Part shown: piece after piece, positions 15,437 to 24,792 of the stretch
Numbering within the stretch: the stretch's first letter is position 1
Layout of the letters: the number at the start of each line of letters is the position of its first letter
Assembly (NCBI RefSeq): GCF_002024165.1
Contig: NZ_MWQN01000001.1
Span: 6,882,001-6,946,000 of the forward strand
Source of the DNA: Embleya scabrispora
Lineage (GTDB): Bacteria > Actinomycetota > Actinomycetes > Streptomycetales > Streptomycetaceae
Direction: 5' to 3'
Length of the DNA stretch: 64,000 nt
Made by a program: the position numbers and the translations under genes
The notes under the pieces: generated by a model
What the model saw: only the letters and a program-made list of their open reading frames with translations
Databases searched by the model: none
What the model was told of the DNA's origin: nothing

Positions 15437-17341
15437 CTATCGCGGCAGTCGGATGGTGAAGGTCGAACCCTCGCCGAGGGTGCTGTGGGCGGTGATCTCG
15501 CCGTCGTGCGCCCGGGTGAGGCGCTGGACGATCGCCAGGCCCAGGCCGGTGCCACCGGTGCGGCGGTTACGGGACTTGTCCGCGCGCCAGAACCGGTCGA
15601 ACACGTGCGGCAGGTCGTCACGGGCGATGCCCGTCCCGGTGTCCGCCACCTCGAACACGACCGCCGACCCGTCGTCGCGGACCCGCACCGTCACCCGTCC
15701 ACCCGCCGGCGTGTGGCGTACCGCGTTGGACACCAGATTGCCCACCATCTGCCGCAGCCGCACCGGGTCGGCCCGCAGCACCGCCCCCGGCTCGCCGCGC
15801 ACCACCAACGCGACGCCGGCCGCCGTGGCCCGGGCCAGATGCGCCGCGACCACCTGCTGCGCCACGTCGTACGACGACACCGATTCCAACCGCAACCCGA
15901 GCCGGCCCGCGTCGGCCTCGGCGAGGTCCTGGAGGTCGTCGATCACGTGCTGGAGCAACAGCGCCTCCTCCAGCAGCGACGCCGTCCACGCGCGGTCCGG
16001 CACCGCGACGCCGTCCTCGACCGCCTCCAGCCGGCCGCGGATGTTGCTCAGCGGCGTGCGCAACTCGTGCGCCACGTCGCCGACCATCTGCTTGCGCTGC
16101 TCCTCCAGTCGGCTCCTGTGCTCGGCCATGTCGTTGAACGCCTGGGCGAGTCGGCCGATCTCGTGATCGGCGGCGAGGTCCACCCGGGTGGCGTCGTCGC
16201 CGTCGCGCATGCGGCCGGCCGCGTCGGTGAGTGCGCGCAGCGGCCGGATCAACCGGGCCGCGACCAGGCCGGTGACGGCCGCGGTGAGCAGCAGGATCAG
16301 CGCGGCGACGGCGGCGATGCGTACCGTGTCGGCGCGGTCCAGGTCGAACGCGGGAGCGGTGGAGCCGTCGTGGTCGCCGACGAACAGCAGCGTCGCGGGG
16401 ACCACGTACGGGGTCAGCTGCTCGCGCCGCGCGGTGTCCACGCACGCGGCGACGTCCCGGGCGCCGGGCGGCGCGGCGTCGTGGTCCCAGGTCAGGTCTG
16501 GGCCCAGGGTGAGCGGCGGCAGGCGCCTGCGGTCCAGGCAGGCCGCGAGCAGTGCGTTGAGTTCGGCCAGGGCCCGCTGCTCGGTCGCGGTCGGGGTGTT
16601 CAGCCGGCCGAGGCCGCACCGTTCGCCGACCGCGGCGTCGTCGGCTCCCGGACGCACGCCCGGCGGGCCGGTCGCCACACTCGGACGCGGCCGCGAGGCC
16701 GAGTCGGTCGCGGGCGCGGGTGCGGGCTCGGTCACCGAGGCCCCGGAGGGTGTGCCGCCGCCGCCCGTGAGGGTGACCGTCGAGCGCCCGTTCGGCCGCT
16801 GTCCGACCTCCCCGGTCCGATCCGCCGCGGCCAGGCACTGCACGACCAGGTCGGCGTCCGTGCGCGACTGCGCGCGTTCGGCGTCGGTGAGTCGAAACGG
16901 TCCCACCGCCTCGGGGTCGATCCGGTCCGATCCGGTGGTCGGCACCAAGGCCGCGTCGACCGCGAGCGGATCGACCACCGCCGACGGCCGGGCGAACGGC
17001 GGCGGCGAGGCCGGCCCCGCGTCCGAGTCGGCGATCGGCGCACCCTCGCGCGTGCTCAGCGCGATGCGGCGACCGGTGTCCCGGGACAACGCGCGCAACA
17101 CCGGCTCGACCCCGGCCCACTGCGCGTGGGTCGCCGCATACGTGGACAGGGTGCGGTAGATCCGGGTGTCGTCGGCCAGCACCCGGCTCTGCCCGTCCCG
17201 GATCGCCCCCTCGGTGGTCTGCGCCGCCAGCCACGCGGTCGCCGCCACCGCGCAGGCCGCGACCAGGATCGAGGAGGCGAGCAAACGCACGAGCAGACTG
17301 CGGTGCAGCGGAACCCTACGCGCCACCGGGGCACTCCCCAC
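15437..17341 (-). CDS. Sensor histidine kinase with large extracytoplasmic domain
   Basis: A 634-residue membrane kinase. One transmembrane helix near residues 18-40 and a second near 340-362 bracket an extracytoplasmic region of about 300 residues, rich in Pro/Thr and containing several Cys; it matches no domain I can name. HAMP, then the H-box DVAHELRTPLSN (phospho-acceptor His), N-box NLVSNAVRHTP, G1 DTGTGI, F-box FDRFWRAD and G2 GGTGLGLAIV complete an HPK1-type kinase. The GTG at 17341 overlaps the response-regulator gene; a GTG at 17326 with GGGGAG 7 nt upstream is an equally good start. It probably phosphorylates the adjacent regulator. Confidence 0.9.
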   Translation of the reverse strand: MGSAPVARRVPLHRSLLVRLLASSILVAACAVAATAWLAAQTTEGAIRDGQSRVLADDTRIYRTLSTYAATHAQWAGVEPVLRALSRDTGRRIALSTREGAPIADSDAGPASPPPFARPSAVVDPLAVDAALVPTTGSDRIDPEAVGPFRLTDAERAQSRTDADLVVQCLAAADRTGEVGQRPNGRSTVTLTGGGGTPSGASVTEPAPAPATDSASRPRPSVATGPPGVRPGADDAAVGERCGLGRLNTPTATEQRALAELNALLAACLDRRRLPPLTLGPDLTWDHDAAPPGARDVAACVDTARREQLTPYVVPATLLFVGDHDGSTAPAFDLDRADTVRIAAVAALILLLTAAVTGLVAARLIRPLRALTDAAGRMRDGDDATRVDLAADHEIGRLAQAFNDMAEHRSRLEEQRKQMVGDVAHELRTPLSNIRGRLEAVEDGVAVPDRAWTASLLEEALLLQHVIDDLQDLAEADAGRLGLRLESVSSYDVAQQVVAAHLARATAAGVALVVRGEPGAVLRADPVRLRQMVGNLVSNAVRHTPAGGRVTVRVRDDGSAVVFEVADTGTGIARDDLPHVFDRFWRADKSRNRRTGGTGLGLAIVQRLTRAHDGEITAHSTLGEGSTFTIRLPR

Positions 17342-18038
17342 GCGGGTTCGCGGCGGGCTCGGCCGGCTTGTAGCCGACGCCGAACACCGTCACCAGATAC
17401 GCCGGGCGTTGCGGGTCGGCCTCGACCTTGCGCCGCAGGTTCATGATGTGCACGTCGACCGTACGCACCGTGACATAGCGGTCGAACCCGTGTGCCCGGT
17501 CGAGCAGCTGCTGTCGGGTGTACACCCGACCCGGCTCGGTGATCAGCGCCTCCAGGATCCGGAACTCGCCGGGCGTACAGTCCACCCGCCGGCCGTCGAC
17601 GGCCACCTCGTGGCGTACCGGGTCCACCGACAGCCCGCCGACCCGCAACACCGGATCCGGCGGCGGCACCGGGCGCGCGCCGCGGCGCAACAGGGTGCGT
17701 ACCCGCGCCATCAGCTCGCGCGGGCTGTACGGCTTGGTCAGGTAGTCGTCCGCGCCCAGGTCCAGGCCGAGCAGCAGATCGTCCTCGGTCGAGCGGGCGG
17801 TGAGCATCAGGATCGGCAGTTCGCTCTCGCGGCGCAGTACGCGGGTAACGTCCAGCCCGTCGACGCGCGGCATCATCACGTCCAGGACGAGGATGTCGGG
17901 TCGCCCGGTACGGGCCGCGTCGATCGCGTCCCGACCGTCGTGGACGACGGTGACCACGTGTCCCTCTCGCTCCAGGTACAGGCGGACCAGTTCGGCCTGC
18001 TTCTCGTCGTCCTCGGCCACCAAAACGTGCGCACACAT
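17316..18038 (-). CDS. OmpR-family response regulator
   Basis: A 240-residue two-domain regulator. The receiver domain has the acidic pair EDD near residue 9, phospho-acceptor Asp in LVLDVMMP, the Thr in LTARS and the Lys in TKPYSP. The C-terminal winged helix (about residues 135-225) ends in VRTVDVHIMNLRRK and TVFGVGYK. The ATG at 18038 begins MCAHVLVAEDDE. Its gene overlaps that of the kinase. It is divergent from the lipoprotein and ABC export operon, with three CCTGAC repeats in between that it probably binds. Confidence 0.93.
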   Translation of the reverse strand: MCAHVLVAEDDEKQAELVRLYLEREGHVVTVVHDGRDAIDAARTGRPDILVLDVMMPRVDGLDVTRVLRRESELPILMLTARSTEDDLLLGLDLGADDYLTKPYSPRELMARVRTLLRRGARPVPPPDPVLRVGGLSVDPVRHEVAVDGRRVDCTPGEFRILEALITEPGRVYTRQQLLDRAHGFDRYVTVRTVDVHIMNLRRKVEADPQRPAYLVTVFGVGYKPAEPAANPRGECPGGA

Positions 18039-18074
18039 GCGCCGATGGTAGGTGTCGCAATCACATCCGATCGC

Positions 18075-18098
18075 AATCGGGACCGGGTCGTCCCGATT
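18075..18098. promoter_or_regulatory. Inverted repeat in the divergent promoter region
   Basis: AATCGGGAC (18075-18083) and its perfect complement (18090-18098) are separated by 6 bp. The repeat lies 37 bp upstream of the response-regulator start and could be a leader hairpin or a binding site. Confidence 0.4.
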
Positions 18099-18108
18099 CG
18101 GATCGCAT

Positions 18109-18136
18109 CCTGACCACGACCTGACAGGTTCCTGAC
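18109..18136. promoter_or_regulatory. Three CCTGAC direct repeats at 11-bp spacing
   Basis: CCTGAC occurs at 18109, 18120 and 18131, exactly one helical turn apart. Tandem direct repeats at 10-11 bp are the usual target of OmpR-family dimers. The position is 24-51 bp before the lipoprotein start and between the divergent regulator and export operon, so it probably controls both. Confidence 0.6.
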
Positions 18137-18159
18137 ATCCGGTCGGCAGCATCACCGCC

Positions 18160-18822
18160 ATGCCTCGATCCATCCCTCGACACACGTCGCGTTTCGACGT
18201 GTGTTCCACCCCCGCCCGCCGCCGCTCGAACTCGATCGGCCTGCCCGCGATCGGCCTCGCGGCCCTGCTCGTGTCGACCGGGTGCGGCGGCGGCGATTCC
18301 GACGAATCCACCACGCAGGTCGCCTCGCTGCCCACGACCGCCGCCTCGGCCCCGACCGCGGGGCAGGGCGCCGCCCCGGGGGATGCCGCGCCCGCCACGA
18401 GTGCGGCGGGTACGTCGTCCGACGCGCCCGCCGGCGCCCGTCCGCAGCGCCGCCTCGACACCTCGGAGGAGGAGGAGAAGCGCATGTGGGCCGCGTACGA
18501 GGCGTGCCTGACGAGCAAGGGCGTGGACACCCGGCAGTCCGGATCCGTCGAGGGCGAGATCGCCCGCACCAAGCGCTACGCCCGGGAGTTCAAGGAGTGC
18601 GAGGTCAAGCTGCCGCTGATGCCGCCGGAGATGGACCCGAAGCAGAACCCCGAGTACAACGACGGCATGCGCGCCTGGGTCAAGTGCATGAACGACAAGG
18701 GCATGAAGGTCAAGCTCGTCTCCGACGGATGGACCTACACGGGCGAGTCGAGCCTGACCAACGAGCAGCAGCGCAGGGTCGAACAGGAATGCAAGATGGA
18801 GGCATTCGGTGGCAAGCGCTGA
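18160..18822 (+). CDS. Secreted lipoprotein of the export operon
   Basis: A 220-residue protein with an Arg-rich start and hydrophobic core ending in the lipobox STGC. A Thr/Ala/Pro-rich linker of about 70 residues leads to a soluble domain with four Cys in the contexts YEACL, FKECE, VKCMND and QECKM. The paired CxxxxG-like elements suggest two disulfides. I do not recognise the family; similar Cys-bearing lipoproteins occur beside MacAB-like exporters in Streptomyces and may deliver or sense the exported molecule. It overlaps the next gene by 14 bp, so it belongs to the operon. Confidence 0.75.
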   Translation: MPRSIPRHTSRFDVCSTPARRRSNSIGLPAIGLAALLVSTGCGGGDSDESTTQVASLPTTAASAPTAGQGAAPGDAAPATSAAGTSSDAPAGARPQRRLDTSEEEEKRMWAAYEACLTSKGVDTRQSGSVEGEIARTKRYAREFKECEVKLPLMPPEMDPKQNPEYNDGMRAWVKCMNDKGMKVKLVSDGWTYTGESSLTNEQQRRVEQECKMEAFGGKR

Positions 18823-20116
18823 CGACACCGTCGCCCCGGCCCCGGCCTCGGCCGGGATGCCCGACCCGGGGCGCGGCCGGGTCGGTCGCCGGGTCGGGCT
18901 GATCGTGGTCGTGGTGCTGGTCCTGGGCGCGGTGGGCGTGTTCGCCGTCACCGGTCGTGGCGGCGGGTCGGGCGGTTCGGCGAAGAAGTCGGCGGGCGTG
19001 CGGACGACCACCGTGGCCCGGACCGACCTGTCCGACGCCCGCGACCTCCCGGGCACGCTCGGCTTCGGGGCGGAACAGCCGATCAAGGCGGGCCGCAAGG
19101 GCATCGTGACGTGGCTGCCCAAGAGCGGTGACACGATCACGCGCGGCAAGCCGCTGTACCGGCTCGACGATCGGCCGGTCTCGCTGTTCTACGGGACGAC
19201 GCCGATGTTCCGGCCGCTGGGGCGGGCGGAGGGCACGGACTCGAACCGGGCCGAGGGGAAGACGGACCCGAAGCAGGGCACGGCCGGAAAGGACGCCGCC
19301 GGCGGCAAGGAGACCGACAAGCCCGACGAACCCAAGCGGGACACGCCCAAGCAGGACGCCAAGCAGGACCCCGCCAAGCCCGCGCAGGGTCGCGACGTGC
19401 GCATGGTCGCGGACAACCTCAAGGCCCTCGGCCACGACATCGGCACCCAGCCCGCCGGCACTCCGCAGGGCGAGGCCACGTGGACCCCGGCACTGTCCGC
19501 CGCGGTGAAGAAGTGGCAGAAGGCGATCGGCGTCCCGCAGACCGGGGTCATCGAGGTCGGCGACGTCACCGTGCTCCCCGGTGAGATCCGGGTGGGCGCG
19601 CCCACCGCCGCGCTCGGCGACGACGCGTCCACGACGCCGGTGCTCACCGCCACGCCGACCGCGAAGGCGGTGAGCGTGTCCGTGGCCGCGACCGACATCG
19701 GCGCGATCGTGGCGGACACCCCGGTGACGGTGATCCTCCCGGACGGCACCGAGGCCGCGGGCACGGTGTCCACGATCGGCCGCAGCGTCGAACGCAAGGA
19801 CGCCGGCCTGGGCGCCGGCAGCGGCCCCGACGCCTCGGGCGGGGCGAAGATGACCGTGACGGTGACCCTGGACGACCCCGGCGTGGTGAAGCACCTCGAC
19901 GCGGCCGGTGTGCAGGTCCGCTTCGTCACGGAGACGCGCAAGGGTGTGCTGACCGTGCCGATCGGCGCCCTGGTCGCGCTGCGCGAGGGCGGCTACGCCG
20001 TACAACTCGGCGACGGCCGGCTGATCGCGGTCAAGACCGGGCTGTTCGTCAAGGGCATGGTCGAGGTCGAGGGCGGCGGCCTGGAACCGGGCCTGCGGGT
20101 GGTGACCACGCCGTGA
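18809..20116 (+). CDS. Membrane-fusion (HlyD-like) protein with peptidoglycan-binding domain
   Basis: A 435-residue membrane-anchored adaptor. A transmembrane helix (about residues 27-47) is followed by a beta-barrel and lipoyl-like part with [20 protein letters not shown], a Lys/Asp-rich low-complexity linker, a peptidoglycan-binding-1-like segment ([13 protein letters not shown] ... [17 protein letters not shown]) and a C-terminal beta-barrel region. It probably couples the ABC pump below to the cell wall. The GTG at 18809 has GGAGG 6 nt upstream and lies within the preceding gene; its end overlaps the ATPase start (GTGA). Confidence 0.85.
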   Translation: MASADDTVAPAPASAGMPDPGRGRVGRRVGLIVVVVLVLGAVGVFAVTGRGGGSGGSAKKSAGVRTTTVARTDLSDARDLPGTLGFGAEQPIKAGRKGIVTWLPKSGDTITRGKPLYRLDDRPVSLFYGTTPMFRPLGRAEGTDSNRAEGKTDPKQGTAGKDAAGGKETDKPDEPKRDTPKQDAKQDPAKPAQGRDVRMVADNLKALGHDIGTQPAGTPQGEATWTPALSAAVKKWQKAIGVPQTGVIEVGDVTVLPGEIRVGAPTAALGDDASTTPVLTATPTAKAVSVSVAATDIGAIVADTPVTVILPDGTEAAGTVSTIGRSVERKDAGLGAGSGPDASGGAKMTVTVTLDDPGVVKHLDAAGVQVRFVTETRKGVLTVPIGALVALREGGYAVQLGDGRLIAVKTGLFVKGMVEVEGGGLEPGLRVVTTP

Positions 20117-20877
20117 GACCGGTCCTCGAAGTGGTACACGCGAGCAAGGTGTATCCCGGCGGCGTGACCGCCCTGGACGACGTGTCGCTCACCATCGAGG
20201 CGGGCGAACTCGTCGGCATCGTCGGGCCGTCCGGGTCGGGCAAGTCGACCCTGCTCAACCTGATGGGCACCCTCGACACACCGACCGGGGGCACGGTGTC
20301 GATCCTGGGCCACGACGTCGGCGCGCTGTCCGACCGTCGGCTGTCCGCGCTGCGCGGTCGCCTGCTCGGCTTCGTGTTCCAACAGTTCCATCTCACCGAC
20401 GGCCTCACCGCCGCGGAGAACGTCGCGACCGGCCTGCTGTACGCGGGTGTGCCGCGCCGCCGTCGACTTCCCATGGCGGTGGAGGCGCTGGGCCGGGTCG
20501 GTCTGGCCCGCCGCGCCGGACACCGCCCGCACGAACTCTCCGGCGGCGAACGCCAACGCGTCGCGATCGCCCGGGCGTTGGTCAACACCCCGGCACTGGT
20601 GCTGGCGGACGAGCCCACCGGCGCACTGGACACGACCAACGGCCGCGCGGTGTTGGAACTGCTGACCCACCTGAACGCCGAGGGCGCCACGATCGCGATC
20701 ATCACCCACGACCGCGACATCGCGGCGGGACTGCCGCGCCGAGTGGAGGTCCGGGACGGTCGGCTGGTCGCCGACACCGGACATTTGCCGACCGAACAGG
20801 GCCTTTCCACAAGCGAGTTCGAGCCGATCGCGGCGGTCGCCCAGTCGTCTCCCGGCTCCGGCGGAGGCCGCCCGTGA
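20113..20877 (+). CDS. ABC transporter ATP-binding protein (MacB/LolD-type)
   Basis: A 254-residue ATPase of the MacB/LolD/FtsE branch. It has Walker [10 protein letters not shown], the [11 protein letters not shown]-loop typical of this branch, signature LSGGERQR, Walker [13 protein letters not shown] and switch His in IITHD. It begins at a GTG overlapping the upstream stop and its stop overlaps the permease start, so the two are coupled. It energises the FtsX-type permease encoded next. Confidence 0.93.
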   Translation: MRPVLEVVHASKVYPGGVTALDDVSLTIEAGELVGIVGPSGSGKSTLLNLMGTLDTPTGGTVSILGHDVGALSDRRLSALRGRLLGFVFQQFHLTDGLTAAENVATGLLYAGVPRRRRLPMAVEALGRVGLARRAGHRPHELSGGERQRVAIARALVNTPALVLADEPTGALDTTNGRAVLELLTHLNAEGATIAIITHDRDIAAGLPRRVEVRDGRLVADTGHLPTEQGLSTSEFEPIAAVAQSSPGSGGGRP

Positions 20878-22160
20878 GCCGCCGCCGCGCCGACCCGAAG
20901 CGAGAGGCACGGGCCGCCGGCATACGCGTGTCGCGCACCGGGCGCTCGACGCCCCCGGACGACACGACCCGCCCCGTGCGACTGGCCCCGGCCGACGTGC
21001 TGCGGCTGGGGCTGCTCGGCATCCGGACCCGGCGGATGCGCGCCGCGCTGTCCGCCCTCGGCATCTCGATCGGCATCGCCACGATGATCATCGTCATCGG
21101 TATTCCGGCGTCGAGCCAAAAGGCGCTGTTGAACGAACTCGCCGCACTCGGTACGGACACCCTGCGCGCCGAACCGCAACCGGACCAGCGGCCCCCGGTG
21201 CGGCTGCCCGAGGGCGCCGATGCCATGGCCGCCCGCATCGGCCCGGTCACGCTCACCAGCGCGGTGGCCAACACCCATGCGGTGGTGCGTCGTTCGGACC
21301 GCATCGATCCGAACGACGACTCGGGCCTGGCGGTGTTGGCGAGTCGGGCCAACCTCCTCGACGCGATCCACGGCAAGGTTCGTTCGGGTCGTTTCCTGGA
21401 CGCGGTGACCGAGCGGTTCCCCACCGTCGTGCTCGGCCACGAGGCGGGGATCCGGCTGGGATTCGACACGTTGGCGCCGGGTCGTACGCCGCCCCAGGTC
21501 CTGATCGGCAACCGCTGGTTCACCGTCGTCGGTGTCCTCGAACCGGCCCCGCTGGCACCCGACATCGATCGCGCGGTGCTGGTCGGCTGGGAGAGCGCCC
21601 GGATCGACCTGGGCTTCGACGGGCACCCGACCGTCGTCTACGTCCGCACCGCCGAATCGGCGATCGAGTCGGTGCGCGAGGTGTTGCCCCGGACGGTTCA
21701 TCCGGCGATGCCCGGTCTGGTCCAGGTCAGTCGGCCCTCCGACGCGCTGGCCGCGAAGCGGGCCACGGAGAACACCTTCTCCGCGCTGTTCCTGGGCCTG
21801 GCCGGAGTGGCTCTGCTGGTCGGCGGCATCGGAGTGGCCAACACGATGTTCATCTCGGTCCTGGAACGCCGCAAGGAGATCGGCCTGCGGCGCGCCCTGG
21901 GCGCCAACCGGGGCCAGATCCGCGGCCAGTTCCTCACCGAATCGGTGGCCCTGTCCACCCTCGGCGGCCTTGCCGGCACCGCCCTCGGGGTGGCCGCGAC
22001 ATTCGGCTACGCCTGGTCCCAGGACTGGCCCGCGGTCGTCTCGCCCGGCTCGGTCGCGGCCGGTTTCGGCGGCGCGATCCTGGTCGGCGCGGTCGCCGGC
22101 GTCTACCCGTCGATCCGGGCCGGCCGGCCGACCCCGACGGAAGCCCTGTCCGGTACCTGA
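20874..22160 (+). CDS. ABC transporter permease (MacB/FtsX family)
   Basis: A 428-residue permease. A cytosolic tail leads to the first helix ([19 protein letters not shown]). A large extracytoplasmic domain (residues ~75-295) follows, then three helices with the FtsX-family signature [29 protein letters not shown] split across residues ~310-345. Such pumps act by mechanotransmission and typically export antimicrobial peptides, macrolides or lipoproteins. With the fusion protein, ATPase and the two-component system it forms a MacAB-like export system, perhaps for antibiotic self-defence. Confidence 0.93.
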   Translation: MSRRRADPKREARAAGIRVSRTGRSTPPDDTTRPVRLAPADVLRLGLLGIRTRRMRAALSALGISIGIATMIIVIGIPASSQKALLNELAALGTDTLRAEPQPDQRPPVRLPEGADAMAARIGPVTLTSAVANTHAVVRRSDRIDPNDDSGLAVLASRANLLDAIHGKVRSGRFLDAVTERFPTVVLGHEAGIRLGFDTLAPGRTPPQVLIGNRWFTVVGVLEPAPLAPDIDRAVLVGWESARIDLGFDGHPTVVYVRTAESAIESVREVLPRTVHPAMPGLVQVSRPSDALAAKRATENTFSALFLGLAGVALLVGGIGVANTMFISVLERRKEIGLRRALGANRGQIRGQFLTESVALSTLGGLAGTALGVAATFGYAWSQDWPAVVSPGSVAAGFGGAILVGAVAGVYPSIRAGRPTPTEALSGT

Positions 22161-22165
22161 ACCCG

Positions 22166-22203
22166 ACCGACGTGCCGCCGGCCCCGGCCGGGGGCACGTC
22201 GGT
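22166..22203. terminator. Hairpin after the ABC export operon
   Basis: An 11-bp perfect stem (ACCGACGTGCC at 22166-22176 with 22193-22203) starts 6 bp after the permease stop and just before the end of the convergent protease gene. Bidirectional terminator candidate. Confidence 0.7.
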
Positions 22204-22210
22204 GTGCGGG

Positions 22211-23416
22211 TCAGACGGTCGCGTTCCGAGCGACGTCGTACATCGCCCGGGTCAGGTCGCCGAAGCCGTTGGACATCAGGTACGGGCCGTACGCCCAGTT
22301 GGGGGTGCCGCCGTGCACGATCGCCCAGGCCGCGTTCCACCAGGGGGAGGTACCGGTGGTGTCGGTGAACCGCGAGGTGACCGCGATCTGGGTGCCGGTA
22401 CCGGTGGCCGGGTCGAAGTTCATCAGCCAGGGGCCGCCGCTGGAGCCGGGGGACATCGCCGAGGCCATGTCGTGGGCCAGGCCGACGGTCGAGTCGTCGA
22501 TGGTGTCGCCGCGCGCGTACATCAGGGTCCGGCCGTCGAATCCGCGTCGCAGTGAGGGGGCGACGCCGAAGTCGGCGGCGGTGCTGCCGTCGCTGTTCCT
22601 CGACCAGTACCAGTTGCGATTGTTGTCGGTCGGGTAGCCGAACTGATGCAGCGTCAGCGGGTTTGCGGCCACCCCGAACGCGATGTTCTGGCCGCCGGTG
22701 ATCTGCTGGATCGGGGTGGGGTCGCCGGGGCGTTCGACGGTGGCCATGGCGACGTCGCCGCCGGACCGGAAGGTGCTGTCACCATCCCACGTGGGGGTGA
22801 TCCAGGCGCGCGTGACACCCCAGACGCCGTACGGGGCGACGTCGGTGCCGGGCGGGGGCGCGGTCGAGTCGTCGGTGCCGGTGAAGCGGGGCACGTTCGC
22901 GCCGTTGAAGCCGGGGATGAACACCGCGTTGACCACGACGTCGTCGCCGAGCGCGCCCCGCAGGTTGGCCGTCACCTTGAAGCAGTGGCCGGCGGTGACG
23001 ATGGTGCTCCTGTTCGCGGCGGTGATCACGTTCGCCGAGCACGCGGAGGGCACCAACTGGCTCGGGTCGAAGGAATTGCGGTACACCATCAGCAACTTGC
23101 CGGCGGTCCGCGACACCGTGCCCTGTCCGGCCCACGGCCGGCTGAGGTCGTCCCAGCCGCCCGGCGGGGGGAACGCGTCGGCGCCGTCGCCGTTGAGACC
23201 GTACTCGGCGATCCGCGCCAGGTTCCACCAGTTCACCTCGGCCTGCAACATGCCCGGGTGATTGATCGGGTCGCCCGTGACCAGGCGCGGCAGTTCGACC
23301 GGAGCGGTGTCGTCGGCGCGGGCCGCGGTCGGGGCCGCGAACAACGCCGCCGCGGTGAGTCCGAGTATGCCCACCAGTGTGGTGAGCCTGTCGCGTAACG
23401 TGCGTCGCAGGTACAT
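22211..23416 (-). CDS. Secreted trypsin-like serine protease
   Basis: A 401-residue exported chymotrypsin-fold protein. The ATG at 23416 (GGAG 8 nt upstream) gives an N-terminus with basic residues and a hydrophobic core ending in TAARADD, a Sec signal peptide. The triad is visible: His in TAGHC, Asp in GGDVAMATVE, Ser in SPGSSGGPW. Two Cys around the His region (SACS, GHC) fit a conserved disulfide. The region between His and Asp is longer than in trypsin. It resembles secreted actinobacterial glutamyl endopeptidase/V8-like proteins. Divergent from a TetR gene across an operator-like palindrome. Confidence 0.82.
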   Translation of the reverse strand: MYLRRTLRDRLTTLVGILGLTAAALFAAPTAARADDTAPVELPRLVTGDPINHPGMLQAEVNWWNLARIAEYGLNGDGADAFPPPGGWDDLSRPWAGQGTVSRTAGKLLMVYRNSFDPSQLVPSACSANVITAANRSTIVTAGHCFKVTANLRGALGDDVVVNAVFIPGFNGANVPRFTGTDDSTAPPPGTDVAPYGVWGVTRAWITPTWDGDSTFRSGGDVAMATVERPGDPTPIQQITGGQNIAFGVAANPLTLHQFGYPTDNNRNWYWSRNSDGSTAADFGVAPSLRRGFDGRTLMYARGDTIDDSTVGLAHDMASAMSPGSSGGPWLMNFDPATGTGTQIAVTSRFTDTTGTSPWWNAAWAIVHGGTPNWAYGPYLMSNGFGDLTRAMYDVARNATV

Positions 23417-23468
23417 GAAGTACTCCACGTCCTCTCGAACGGGTGGGAAAACAACGTCTGTTGCCTTC

Positions 23469-23488
23469 ATGACCGGCCGGTCGGTCAT
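23469..23488. promoter_or_regulatory. Palindromic operator between protease and TetR genes
   Basis: A 20-bp near-perfect palindrome (ATGACCGGCCGGTCGGTCAT, 9 of 10 pairs) lies between the divergent protease and TetR genes. The ACCGGCCGGT-like core is typical of TetR operators; it probably controls the protease, the regulator, or both. Confidence 0.65.
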
Positions 23489-23558
23489 AAGGTGGGCGCG
23501 ACGGGTACAACTGTCAAGACGACCAAGCGGTTCGGCCGTCGGGAAGTCGAGGTGGGCG

Positions 23559-24095
23559 ATGGCGCGGCCGGCCGGACCGGGACGCGAGGCGCTGTTGCGC
23601 GCGGGGCTCGAAGTCGCCGACACCTGCGGGCTGTCCAGGATGTCGGTGAACGCCGTGGTGGCCGCGGCGGGCATGGCCAAGGGCAGCTTCTACCAGCACT
23701 TCGCGGACCGTCGCGGCTATCTCGTGGCCCTGCACCGCAGATATCACGACGACATGGAGGAGCGGGTGCTCGCCGCCGTGGCCGGCCTCGAACCGGGCCC
23801 CGAACGGGTGATCGCCGGCGTGCACGGCTACCTGGACGCCGGACTGGCCACTACCGGCACCCGCGCACTGCTGGTCCAGGCCCGCACCGACCCCGACCTG
23901 TTCGAGGAGACGCGGGCCCGCAACGCCCGCACCCGGGAACTGCTCCGGCCCGAACTCGCCGCGGTGGGTTGGGTTCCGCCGGACGCGATGGCCCACCTGC
24001 TCGTCGCGATGGTCTTCGACATCAGCCTCGAGGAGTTGTTCGCCGGTCGCCGCGACGACCTGCGCGAAGCACTGTTGGCACTGGTCGTGCGCTGA
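23559..24095 (+). CDS. TetR-family regulator
   Basis: A 178-residue regulator. The helix-turn-helix spans residues ~24-48 (MSVNAVVAAAGMAKGSFYQHF), followed by a helical effector domain with a LLVQARTDPDLFEETRARN stretch. The ATG at 23559 is preferred to the long upstream frame, which runs through the operator and into the protease gene. It probably represses through the 23469-23488 palindrome. The inducer is unknown. Confidence 0.85.
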   Translation: MARPAGPGREALLRAGLEVADTCGLSRMSVNAVVAAAGMAKGSFYQHFADRRGYLVALHRRYHDDMEERVLAAVAGLEPGPERVIAGVHGYLDAGLATTGTRALLVQARTDPDLFEETRARNARTRELLRPELAAVGWVPPDAMAHLLVAMVFDISLEELFAGRRDDLREALLALVVR

Positions 24096-24112
24096 CATCG
24101 CGCGGGATGGAC

Positions 24113-24141
24113 GAGGCCGCCGTCCGGGCGCCGGCGGCCTC
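24113..24141. terminator. Hairpin after the TetR gene
   Basis: A 10-bp perfect stem (GAGGCCGCCG at 24113-24122 with 24132-24141) and a 9-nt loop lie 18 bp after the TetR stop codon. Confidence 0.55.
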
Positions 24142-24165
24142 CTCACGTGCACCCGAGCGCGCGGT

Positions 24166-24540
24166 TCAACCGGTACGCCGACCACCCGTCGGGGCGGAGG
24201 GCGGTGCGGTGCGTGGGGATCGGTTCTCCGGAGGAGTGATCCGGCGGTCGATCCCGGGGACCGTCTCCGGGGGTGTCGCGGAGTCCGACGCGGCCGCTCT
24301 CCTCGGCGGCGCGGTGGTGGGCGCGAACGGGCTCGGCGCGCCGGTGCTCGGCGCATTCTCGACGGGCGCGCCGGTGGGCGGCGCGGGCACGGCCGGCGGT
24401 ACGGTCACCGGGCGCGGGCCGTCGGGCGTCGACGTCGACCCGATCACCACCCAACCCGCCGCGGCCACCGCGATCACCACCGCCGGTACCGCCAGGCGCC
24501 ACGGAACACGCGGCCGACGCACCGGCGCGGCCGGCAGCAT
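24166..24540 (-). CDS. Possible small membrane-anchored Pro/Thr-rich protein
   Basis: A tentative gene of about 124 residues. A basic head (MLPAAPVRRPRVPWR) is followed by one hydrophobic helix (LAVPAVVIAVAAAGWVVIG) and then an extracytoplasmic tail of ~90 residues rich in Pro, Thr, Ala and Arg with no recognisable domain. The layout (basic, membrane, disordered) is that of a real signal-anchored protein, and the hairpin at 24113-24141 sits at its 3' end. The ribosome site is poor: AGGAG is too close to the ATG, and a TTG at 24549 is an alternative start. Could be spurious. Confidence 0.35.
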   Translation of the reverse strand: MLPAAPVRRPRVPWRLAVPAVVIAVAAAGWVVIGSTSTPDGPRPVTVPPAVPAPPTGAPVENAPSTGAPSPFAPTTAPPRRAAASDSATPPETVPGIDRRITPPENRSPRTAPPSAPTGGRRTG

Positions 24541-24792
24541 TCTCCTCAAGGACCGTCAACCACCCGGATCCCGTGCCATGAACACACGGAGGCCGGGGCC
24601 GCCACCATCCGGCGACAGCCATCCAGACGCCCGACGGCCCGCGGGGTTCCCACTCCCACGCAACTTTTTCCCAGGCATCCCGGCACCGTCCCCGACGATC
24701 CGCCCCGGCACGACAACCTCGAACGCGCGCTGCCAGGATCAACGGGCCGCCGATCGCGCGGCGCAGCCCAGATCGCATGAGAGGTACGAACG

